Part shown: piece by piece, positions 15,576 through 22,678 of the stretch
How the letters are laid out: each line of letters starts with the position of its first letter
Numbering within the stretch: position 1 is the first letter of the stretch
NCBI GenBank assembly: GCA_947525975.1
Contig: CANNVE010000002.1
Location: forward strand, 62,001 to 126,000
DNA length: 64,000 nt
From: an uncultured Muribaculaceae bacterium
GTDB lineage: Bacteria > Bacteroidota > Bacteroidia > Bacteroidales > Muribaculaceae
Direction of reading: 5' to 3'
Made by a program: the position numbers and the translations under genes
The notes under the pieces: model-generated
What the model was told of the DNA's origin: nothing
Databases searched by the model: none
Seen by the model: only the letters and a program-made list of their open reading frames with translations

Positions 15576-16877
15576 GATCTTGCCATCCCGAAATACTACA
15601 ATGATTCTCTTGATGGTTTCTCCTATGTTTGATCTTATTGCGTTTTCATTGTAAAATGAAGGATTATGAAAGTATAAAATTAGGCTGTCACAACTTGTGC
15701 CATTCAACTCATTGAATTTTCTAAGTTGTTTTTTCTTTGCTTTTATTCCATTTTTTATCGTATTGGTGTTATTCTCCGTTATCGACCTTATATCAATCCT
15801 CATCCTATTGGTTGTTGTATCTAATGAAGTAAGTTGTTTTCCAGTGAAGGGATTGTATATATGTTCACTCTCTAAAATGCAAGAATATCCATTATGGAAT
15901 AGTATATCTTGACATATCAATTCTAAATCCGTTGAGGATAGCCCGTCAGGATATTGTAAATCATGTAAAAAGAATTTCCGTTCACTTTCAGAACTATGAT
16001 TCTCGTGCTCGATGTGAATCGCCTTCACCCCTCCATTCTTAGGGTTAAACTCCACATCCTTGTATTGTGGATCAGATTTCAGGCGCTCATACTCCCTCCG
16101 GTTGGCTTCGATACGAGCCTCCGCTTCTGTTGATTTGGAAGCTTTATCATCGGAAGAAACAGGATTCCTCAATATCTCAGTTACCTTCTTTTGGTTATCC
16201 CTGATGAAATAAGGAAGTGTGCCGTGTTTCTCTCCGGCTTCGATGCGGTCGGCATTATCCTCCACCCAGTACTTGAAAGCTGCAGGAACGTCGCGCACGG
16301 TGTTCACGCTGCCCTTTGTTTGCTGTTCTCCGTTCAGTATTCGACGGGTGTCTTCCGCCATCTCGTCCTCGGTCTTAAGCACGGTTATCGCCTTGCAGCG
16401 GCAATGGGGATGCCACCCTACAAATTTGAAATCCTTGGGATAGCGTCCCGCGAGGGTGTCGCAGATGTCGGTCAGCGGAGCTCCGTTCAGCGTGTGGTTG
16501 TTGCTCAGTTTGATTTCTATGCCCACGACAAAGTCCATCTGCTGCCATCGCAAATGGTCGCTCGTGCGGTAGGCGATGTTGGTCTCCGTGGCGGCGAGTC
16601 TCCGGGCATTTTTGTAGCTGCTTCGGTACACTCCGCGCCCCGGGTGGAATGCTGCGGCTGCTTTGGAGAGTTTGAGGTTGCCGTGCTTGTCCCGGACGCG
16701 CCGGAAGAGTTTGTCAGGGTGCTGCAGGTATTGCCGGAGACTGCGCGTCATCTTCGCCGCGCTCTCGCCGGTGCGGATTCCCAAATCAAGCCCCAGTTCT
16801 ATCTCTCGCTTGAATGCGGTAGCGTACCTCCACACTCGATCGGAAAGGTTCAGCCCTTGCTCCGTCTTCTCACTCAT
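15549..16877 (-). CDS. Phage minor head protein (MuF/gp7-type) with C-terminal CdiA_C-like toxin domain
   Basis: Residues 1-~170 are a minor head protein: a helical N-terminus (RQYLQHPDKLFRRVRDKHGN), the conserved ATETNIAYRTSDHLRWQQMDFVVG, and the signature WHPHCRC at 155-161. Residues ~260-442 resemble BECR-fold polymorphic toxin nucleases of the CdiA_C type. Evidence includes the linker YERLKSDPQYKDVEFNPKNGG, AIHIEHENH at 286-294, an ILESE-type segment, RIDIRSITENNTNTIKNGIKAK, and a SLILYFHN strand near 398-405. Base composition falls sharply at the domain border (around 16070-16130), consistent with module exchange. The N-terminus starts abruptly and looks shortened. No immunity gene follows on the same strand. 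MuF toxins injected or carried by phage are a known theme; the exact activity here is inferred. Confidence 0.75.
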   Translation of the reverse strand: MSEKTEQGLNLSDRVWRYATAFKREIELGLDLGIRTGESAAKMTRSLRQYLQHPDKLFRRVRDKHGNLKLSKAAAAFHPGRGVYRSSYKNARRLAATETNIAYRTSDHLRWQQMDFVVGIEIKLSNNHTLNGAPLTDICDTLAGRYPKDFKFVGWHPHCRCKAITVLKTEDEMAEDTRRILNGEQQTKGSVNTVRDVPAAFKYWVEDNADRIEAGEKHGTLPYFIRDNQKKVTEILRNPVSSDDKASKSTEAEARIEANRREYERLKSDPQYKDVEFNPKNGGVKAIHIEHENHSSESERKFFLHDLQYPDGLSSTDLELICQDILFHNGYSCILESEHIYNPFTGKQLTSLDTTTNRMRIDIRSITENNTNTIKNGIKAKKKQLRKFNELNGTSCDSLILYFHNPSFYNENAIRSNIGETIKRIIVVFRDGKIKEITEPLK

Positions 16878-16904
16878 CTTAACGAGGGCGATGCAACCGC
16901 AGAG

Positions 16905-17228
16905 GTGGCCGCTGAAATAGAGAGCGATTTGAAAGCGGAGGACAAGACTGCAATTGCCAAATCAAAAAGCCGCCGCCCTCCGCTGAATTTTGAGGAGATG
17001 GGCATATTGCCGGGCGCCGTCCTCTCATTTGTGAGAGACCCGAAAATTGCCGTTACCGTTGTCTCCGCAAAGAAGGTCTCGCATGAAGGTGTCGAGACAT
17101 CCCTTTCTCCGTTGACCGCAAAGTTGCTCGGTCGCGCTATGCTTGTGCAGCCGACACCTTATTGGGAGTTCAAGGGCGAGAATCTTCGCGACATCTATGA
17201 CCGTGTCTATCCCCTGTCTGACGATTAA
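16905..17228 (+). CDS. RAMA-like domain small ORF, possibly a truncated gene
   Basis: The ORF track gives 16191-17228, but everything before ~16878 is antisense to the minor head gene. The last ~85 residues (RRPPLNFEEMGILPGAVLSF... SLSPLTAKLLG... YWEFKGENLRDIYDRVY) form a real-looking compact domain. It resembles the small RAMA-type domain associated with restriction and methylation proteins. No in-frame ATG precedes it; GTG at 16905 would give 107 residues. Either it is a stand-alone small protein with a GTG start or the 3' remnant of a longer gene cut at the phage junction. Confidence 0.4.
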   Translation: MAAEIESDLKAEDKTAIAKSKSRRPPLNFEEMGILPGAVLSFVRDPKIAVTVVSAKKVSHEGVETSLSPLTAKLLGRAMLVQPTPYWEFKGENLRDIYDRVYPLSDD

Positions 17229-17410
17229 GGTTAGATCGCCCAAATAATCGCCACACGCCGCGTTTGCGGTCTTCCGTGGACACTTGTGCCACTCGAGGCG
17301 AAACAGCGCGACACGGCGCAAAGCAAAGGCCGGCAGGCCCATTCTCGCGTAAAGTGCATTCACGCCATGCCGCCGCCCCCGAAAGCCGGGCAATCGTGAG
17401 GCATAACAAA

Positions 17411-17441
17411 AGAGCGGAAGCCATTCGCCGGCCTCCGCTCT
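17411..17441 (-). terminator. Intrinsic terminator downstream of the integrase
   Basis: AGAGCGGA (17411-17418) pairs with TCCGCTCT (17434-17441), with additional GCC/GGC pairing inside. On the minus strand the stem is followed by TTTTG. It lies 20 bp beyond the integrase stop. The rest of 17229-17460 holds no supported gene. Confidence 0.5.
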
Positions 17442-17460
17442 CGCATCGCATTTGTTCCCC

Positions 17461-18627
17461 TCAGTCCTTGTCTGTGTCGTTCGGCAGGATTGGGGGGATC
17501 AGCATTGCCGCCTCCTGCTTCTTCTTGTCCATCATGTGCGCGTAGATCAGGGTAGTGTGGATTTCCTTGTGCCCGAGAAGCTTCTGCACCGTGTAGATGT
17601 CAGCCCCGAGGTCGATCATCAGCACGGCGAATGTGTGCCGCCCGCTGTGGAAAGTTATGTCTTTCGTGATCCCTGCGCGCACCGCCCATCGCTTCAGCTC
17701 CATGAGGTAATATGACGAATAGGAGAAGTTCGGGAACACGTGGTCCTCCTCTCCCCGCCGCTCCCCCATGTAGGCTACCGCCTGGGGATTGATGTCGATG
17801 TATTCCTGTCCGCCCGTCTTCTTCTGCTTGAAGACGATTCTCGTAAACTCCCCCTGCTGCCTCACCTCTTTCCACTTCATCTTCTCGATGTCGCTCTTGC
17901 GGAGTCCCGTCAGGCACGAAAACATGAACGCCCTCTTCAGTATCGGGTACTTGCACTCTGCCGCCGCCATCGCCTTCACCTCGTCGAGCGTGAGGTACAC
18001 ACGCTCTCGCTCGTCCACCTTGAAGCCCTCGATCCCGCGCAGCGGATTTCGCGGCATCATTCCGTCCTCAAAGGCCTGGTTGATGCAAGCCCGGAGCTTG
18101 TTGAAGTATGAGACCTTGCTCGCGCTCGACAGCGGCTTGCGGTCTTCGGTCGTGGCCGCCTTCTTCCGCTTGTCCCGCACCCGAGCCGTGCGGTCGAGAT
18201 AGTCCTTGAATCCCTGCACGAATTCCGGCGTCACGTCCCTGAACGTCATCTCCGGGCGGCAGTATCTTTCGAGGTGCTTGAGCGCGCTGTACTAATTCCC
18301 CCAATTGCCGAGGCTCTCCGGGTTTTGGTGGCGCTTCTCGCAAAGCGTGCGGTAGTAGTCCAGGAAGTTCGCGTCGAGCCTGTATCCGCCATCGAAGCCG
18401 AAGCGCCCGTTCTGAAATTCTACCACCCTCTTGGCCCGGATCGCATCCGCGAGCTTGAGGGTCTCCTTGTTCTTCTCCTTGTCGGCTCTCGTCCTCTCCG
18501 GAATGAGATAGAGGCTGAGGTACTCATAGCTGCGCTTGCCATTGATGTAGATGTCGAGATAGAGCGAAGTGTTGCCGCTTGCCATCCTGCGCTGCCGGAG
18601 GCGTATCGGCTCCTTTGATTTTTCCAT
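17461..18627 (-). pseudogene. Tyrosine recombinase/integrase interrupted by an in-frame amber codon
   Basis: The track lists two ORFs (17461-18249 and 18292-18699), but they share one frame and are separated only by TAG at 18292-18294 and the 14 codons before the next ATG. Taken together from the ATG at 18625-18627 this is a 388-codon site-specific recombinase. It has an arm-binding/SAM-like N-terminal half and a catalytic domain with Arg243 (LTGLRKSD), HxxR at 327-330 (HSGRHTF), His353 (LLGHKEIH) and Tyr362 (IYAHMM). The stop falls at residue 112 in GNWGN-stop-YSALKHLERY, where related integrases probably have Trp, so a TGG-to-TAG mutation is likely. The downstream part could restart at Met127 but would lack most of the core-binding domain. 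Confidence 0.85.
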
Positions 18628-18811
18628 TTTTGTTGCTGTTTGTTGCTGATGTCTATTCGAGCAACAAAATAACAACAAAAAATCGAGAAAACAAAACAAA
18701 ACGCATAGAAAACGTGCCCAGTCTCAAGACCTACTATCCCTTTGACCACAAGCGATATAATTCCACATACTTGCGTTTCCTTTCCATCCATTTCCCATCC
18801 CCATCCCCGCT
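18628..18811. other. Integrase upstream region abutting the mnmE 3' end; candidate attachment site
   Basis: This 184-bp AT-rich stretch separates the integrase start from the last codons of mnmE. The tail of mnmE (TTCTGCATCGGTAAATGA on the minus strand) is a type of site used by other tyrosine recombinases, for example SGI1 in Proteobacteria. I found no second copy in the window, so the other end of the element would lie to the left of position 1, or has been lost. No tRNA is present here. Confidence 0.35.
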
Positions 18812-20152
18812 TCATTTACCGATGCAGAAGCGAGTGAAGATTGATTGGAGGATTTCGGGGGTGGTTATTTGGCCGAGGATTGAGGAGAGGTGGTCGATGG
18901 TGAGGCGGAGATCGATTGAGATGAGGTCGCCGCTGATGTTTGCTTCGAGGGCTTGGATCACCCGGGTGATTGATTGGGAGGACTGGAGCAGGGCTTGATG
19001 GTGGCGGGCGTTTGTGATTAGGATTTCTCCGGCGTGCGATGCGGCTTCTCGGGCGGCTGTGTCGGCGAGCAGTGCTTTCAGGCGCTCTATCCCTGATCCG
19101 GTCTTTGCCGATATGGCGCAGTCGATTGTGTCAGTGGATGCGGCTGTAGGGGGGAATTGGTCGGTTTTGTTCCATGCCCATATTACGCTGGCTGTTGTGG
19201 GGGGGGTTTGCGGGAGGGTGGGGTTGGAGCCATCGATGAGGGCTATGATTATGTGGGCGTTGGATGCGGCGCTGACGCTGCGCTGTATGCCGAGGTTTTC
19301 TATTGTGTCTGAGGTCTGGCGCAGTCCTGCCGTGTCCATGAGCCGGAACGTGTATCCTCCGATCGTGATGGTGTCTTCTACAATGTCGCGGGTGGTGCCG
19401 TGGATGTCAGAGACTATTGCGCGGTCGTCGCCGAGCAGGGCGTTGAGGAGCGATGATTTCCCGGCGTTTGTGGCTCCGATTATTGCCACCGGGATGCCGT
19501 TTTTTATGGCTGAGCCTGTGCGGAATGATTCTGACAGGCGCTCTACTTCGGCCTTTACCTGACGGGCTATCTGCAGCAATGCTTCGCGTGAGGCGAACTC
19601 CACGTCTTCCTCCGAGAAGTCGAGTTCGAGCTCAAGTAGTGAGGCGAGTTGCAGCAGTTGGTCGCGCAGTTGCTGCAGGCGAGATGAGAATTGGCCTCTC
19701 ATCTGGCTGATGGCAATGCGGTTGGCCTCGCGGCTTTGGCTCGCTATCACGTCGGCCACAGCCTCGGCCTGCGCGAGGTCGAGCTTGCCGTTGGCGAATG
19801 CGCGGCGTGTGAATTCGCCGGCTTCGGCCATGCGGGCTCCGGCTTTTATCAGTGAGTTGAGTATTTCTCTTTGCACGTAGGCCGAGCCGTGGGTCGATAT
19901 CTCCACGGTGTCTTCGCCGGTGAATGATGCCGGCGCTCTGAATACTGTGGCCACGGCCTGGTCGAGTTCTCCGCCGTCCGAGTCCATTACTGATCCGTAG
20001 TGGGCCGTATGGCTTTTGGCGTGGCTCAATGGCAACCCTTGCCAGATGGCGTCGGCTATTGCTATGGCAGCGGGGCCTGATATTCGGGCTACGGCTATGC
20101 CTCCTGTCCCCGCAGGGGTAGAGATTGCGGCTATCGTGTCGGTGTTTGTCAT
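18812..20152 (-). CDS. mnmE: tRNA uridine-5-carboxymethylaminomethyl modification GTPase MnmE
   Basis: This 446-residue protein has an N-terminal formyl-THF-binding domain (TDTIAAISTPAGTGGIAVARISG) and a helical domain. The inserted G domain carries G1 GATNAGKSSLLN, G3 DTAGLR and a G4-like WNKTD, and the protein ends with the signature C-terminus FCIGK. With MnmG it modifies wobble U34 of certain tRNAs. It is the last gene of a minus-strand run starting at the Schlafen-like gene. The integrase of a mobile element lies immediately downstream; the mnmE reading frame itself is intact through the conserved end. Confidence 0.97.
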   Translation of the reverse strand: MTNTDTIAAISTPAGTGGIAVARISGPAAIAIADAIWQGLPLSHAKSHTAHYGSVMDSDGGELDQAVATVFRAPASFTGEDTVEISTHGSAYVQREILNSLIKAGARMAEAGEFTRRAFANGKLDLAQAEAVADVIASQSREANRIAISQMRGQFSSRLQQLRDQLLQLASLLELELDFSEEDVEFASREALLQIARQVKAEVERLSESFRTGSAIKNGIPVAIIGATNAGKSSLLNALLGDDRAIVSDIHGTTRDIVEDTITIGGYTFRLMDTAGLRQTSDTIENLGIQRSVSAASNAHIIIALIDGSNPTLPQTPPTTASVIWAWNKTDQFPPTAASTDTIDCAISAKTGSGIERLKALLADTAAREAASHAGEILITNARHHQALLQSSQSITRVIQALEANISGDLISIDLRLTIDHLSSILGQITTPEILQSIFTRFCIGK

Positions 20153-20160
20153 TTGTTGTG

Positions 20161-21006
20161 TCAGCGTTTAAACCATGTGCGTGTGTCGGCTGTGGCCTCA
20201 ATCTTGTTTTCGAGGTCATCGGGGAGGGCTGCGAAGAAGTCGTATCCGGTGATGGCCTCTATGTCGTCTACGGTGGTGGCGGTGTTCTGGTATCCGCCTC
20301 TTACAGCTGAGTTGGGCATCACGAATCCGATGGCTCTCGGTGGATTAGCGTATGGGGCAAGCACTACTTTGAAGAATCGTTCCGGCACAGTCACCTTTCC
20401 TTGTCCTATTGTGCGTGTGATCTTGTCGGTGAGCACCGGCCCGCATATTATGATTATTGCGCTGTCGCGCACGGCCCAATCGCGGCATGTCTCTTCGAGC
20501 GATTTCCAGGCGCCGCTGTTGAGCGAGTGTGCTTGTGGGCACATGTTTGTGAGCAAGAAGCAGTCGCGCATGGCCTGCACGTCCCATTTCATGTCTCCGG
20601 CTGGGCACATGTGGCCCCGGTCGAAGCCGGAGTTGCGGTAGTCGTCGAGTGTGGGCGATGAGTCCACCGTGACGTCGGGATTGAACGCGCCGTCTTTGCG
20701 CGATGCCTCTTGGGCGCGCGCTTCGGCTCGCGTAAGTTCCCAGGCCACGTAGTTGGGCACTTTGTGGTCGGGGTTGAACGACAGGTCGAATCCTTCGTAT
20801 CGCTTGTAGATTGATTTCAAGTCGTCGGGAATCTCCACAGCCATCAGTTTTTCGGCTTCGGAGATCGCTGACGCCGGATATTCTTCATCTGCGGCGTTCT
20901 TCTGGGTCTCGCATGCGCTCCATAGGCCTATTATTATGAGCGAGATGAAGAATATGTATGCGAGATTGCGCTTTACGTTTCTGTTTTTGCTTTTTCGTCG
21001 TGCCAT
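20161..21006 (-). CDS. DNA/RNA non-specific endonuclease (NucA/NucM type), membrane-anchored or secreted
   Basis: This 281-residue protein has the beta-beta-alpha metal nuclease signature DRGHMCPAGD (DRGH with catalytic His, about residue 150) and the Mg-binding Asn region LLTNMCPQAHSLNSGAW. A basic N-terminus and one hydrophobic segment (LAYIFFISLIIIGLWSAC, residues ~15-32) indicate export. The Cys at its end could be lipidated, though Trp at -3 makes the lipobox unusual. It probably degrades extracytoplasmic nucleic acid. It starts 38 bp after ruvC and ends 8 bp before mnmE, within the same operon. Confidence 0.9.
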   Translation of the reverse strand: MARRKSKNRNVKRNLAYIFFISLIIIGLWSACETQKNAADEEYPASAISEAEKLMAVEIPDDLKSIYKRYEGFDLSFNPDHKVPNYVAWELTRAEARAQEASRKDGAFNPDVTVDSSPTLDDYRNSGFDRGHMCPAGDMKWDVQAMRDCFLLTNMCPQAHSLNSGAWKSLEETCRDWAVRDSAIIIICGPVLTDKITRTIGQGKVTVPERFFKVVLAPYANPPRAIGFVMPNSAVRGGYQNTATTVDDIEAITGYDFFAALPDDLENKIEATADTRTWFKR

Positions 21007-21043
21007 GTTGTGTGGATGTGAGATTGATTGGCTGTATGGAGAC

Positions 21044-21619
21044 TCAGATCAGCTTGCCGGGATTTTTGGAGATGAAATCCTTCCATGATTTGTATCCTTT
21101 CTGCGCTGCCGGCCTCTGCTGCTCGTAGAAATGGCATAGGGCGGCTCCGAGGGCATCGGTGGCGTCGAGCTCGGGCAGGAGGTTCTCGCGTGGGATAGAC
21201 AGTATGCGTCTGAGCATTTCCTGCACTTGCTCTTTTGAAGCCGACCCCACGCCCGTTATGGCTTGCTTGATTTTGCGGGGTTCGTATTCGGTGATCGGCA
21301 CTTGCCTGGCGAGGGCAGCTGCCATGGCCACGCCTTGAGCGCGTCCGAGCTTGAGCATCGATTGCACGTTCTTCCCGAAGAAAGGGGCTTCTATCGCCAT
21401 TTCGTCGGGTAGGTATTGCTCCACAAGCGAAAGCACGCGCTCATAAATGCGGGCGAGGCGCAGGTAGTGGCTTTCGAATTTGTCGAGCTTTATCACGCCC
21501 ATGGCTATCATGGCTGGCTTTTTCGCCTTGACGCCGAGTATGCCATAGCCCATGACGTTTGTGCCCGGGTCTATGCCAATTATCACCTTGTCCCAGTCGG
21601 CGGGTGATAGAGCGGTCAT
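21044..21619 (-). CDS. ruvC: Holliday junction resolvase RuvC
   Basis: The ORF extends to 21841, but the ATG at 21617-21619 gives the correct N-terminus ([21 protein letters not shown]) and a 191-residue product of normal size. Catalytic acidic residues are visible in IGIDPGTN, in IEAPFFGKN, and in the C-terminal [12 protein letters not shown]. RuvC cuts four-way junctions in homologous recombination with RuvAB, which are not in this window. The start overlaps the DUF4286 stop by 4 bp (ATGA), indicating translational coupling. Confidence 0.96.
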   Translation of the reverse strand: MTALSPADWDKVIIGIDPGTNVMGYGILGVKAKKPAMIAMGVIKLDKFESHYLRLARIYERVLSLVEQYLPDEMAIEAPFFGKNVQSMLKLGRAQGVAMAAALARQVPITEYEPRKIKQAITGVGSASKEQVQEMLRRILSIPRENLLPELDATDALGAALCHFYEQQRPAAQKGYKSWKDFISKNPGKLI

Positions 21620-21900
21620 TCTACGGTCTCGAGAAACGTGCAGAACGACAATGCTTTTTCGCCCCAGAATCGCGTGAGCTCCTGCCTGAGGGGGGCGCCT
21701 GACTTCCTGTCCCATTCGAGGGCGTCGGCCATGCTGTCGAATGACAGATGCAGGGCGTATCCGCCTGCGTCTTCGTTTGCTATTATTCGCGCGAGCATGC
21801 CTATGGCGGGGGCGCTCGCGGCGTAAGTGTTTTTCACCCAATCCAGGGCTTCGGCCGCTATCGAGGGGTCGAGGACGAATGTCGTATTTATTATTATCAT
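21616..21900 (-). CDS. DUF4286 family protein
   Basis: This 94-residue ferredoxin-like-fold protein ([26 protein letters not shown]... [11 protein letters not shown]) matches the DUF4286 family, which in Bacteroidales lies directly upstream of ruvC as it does here. Its role is not known. The 4-bp overlap with ruvC and its position after the glycosyltransferase gene place it firmly in the operon. Confidence 0.8.
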   Translation of the reverse strand: MIIINTTFVLDPSIAAEALDWVKNTYAASAPAIGMLARIIANEDAGGYALHLSFDSMADALEWDRKSGAPLRQELTRFWGEKALSFCTFLETVE

Positions 21901-21922
21901 CGCGGTAGTGTTTTGATTTGGT

Positions 21923-22678
21923 CTATTGCAGGTTTGGGGCTGATTTCCTGCGCATGATGTATCTTGGCAGGAAGAGCAGATGGCGCATTATGGCGGTGGC
22001 CGGGCCGTAGTATGTGCACATGATCTTGAAGCGCTCGATCAGCGACCGGCGGTGATTGCGGGTGGTGACGCCTTCGCAGAGGTAGTCGGCCAGAGGCTTG
22101 TCGATGCATACGTTGCGGCGCGAATGCTGCAGGCAAATGATCATCCACTCGTAGTCGGCCGAGAATCTGTAGGCGGTGTTGAAGTATCGGGTGATGCGCC
22201 TGAGCACGGCGCATGCCTGGTGGCAGACAACCATGCCGTTTTTGAAGCTGTCGAGAGTCAGCGTTTCAGGCGCCCGCAGGTGGCGGGGCCCGAGGTATGC
22301 GCCGTTGTCGTCAACCACGTTGGTCTGCCCGTAGACGATGCCCGGATAGTCGTTTGCCATTATTGCGTCGGCTATCTGCTGCAGGGTGTCGGTCGAGTGG
22401 AATTTGTCGCCGGCGTTAAGAAAGATCACATAATCGCCCTTGGCTATGTCCAGAGCGTTGTTCATGCCGTAGTATACGCCGTCGTCCTTCTTCGATTCGA
22501 TCCTCATCTTGTCGTTGCCGGCTTCAGCGGCGACTTTCAAGGTGTCGTCAGTCGATGCGCCGTCCATGATGATGTGCTCGTAGAGTCCGCACGTCTGCGA
22601 AGCCACGCTCTCCACGGTGCGGCGTATGGTGTGCTCGGCGTTGAAGGTGACGGTGATGATTGAGAACAGCGGAGCCAT
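21923..22678 (-). CDS. Glycosyltransferase family 2
   Basis: The upstream extension to 22789 overlaps the preceding gene. The ATG at 22676-22678 gives MAPLFSIITVTFNAEHTIRRT, the classical GT2 start, and 251 residues. The nucleotide-binding segment MDGASTDDT and the acceptor-side NAGDKFHS are visible. It resembles colanic-acid/WcaE-like transferases that use a UDP- or dTDP-sugar. The start overlaps the stop of the giant Schlafen-like gene by one base (TGATG). The product and acceptor are unknown; no other polysaccharide genes are adjacent. Confidence 0.88.
   Translation of the reverse strand: MAPLFSIITVTFNAEHTIRRTVESVASQTCGLYEHIIMDGASTDDTLKVAAEAGNDKMRIESKKDDGVYYGMNNALDIAKGDYVIFLNAGDKFHSTDTLQQIADAIMANDYPGIVYGQTNVVDDNGAYLGPRHLRAPETLTLDSFKNGMVVCHQACAVLRRITRYFNTAYRFSADYEWMIICLQHSRRNVCIDKPLADYLCEGVTTRNHRRSLIERFKIMCTYYGPATAIMRHLLFLPRYIMRRKSAPNLQ

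Noticed and set aside
16191-16890. 5' two thirds of the 345-aa plus-strand ORF 16191-17228
   Set aside because: It is antisense to the well-supported minor head protein; only the region after about 16900 looks like a real domain.
18628-18811. tRNA gene as integration target beside the integrase
   Set aside because: No cloverleaf-like sequence is visible; the neighbouring conserved sequence is the mnmE 3' end.
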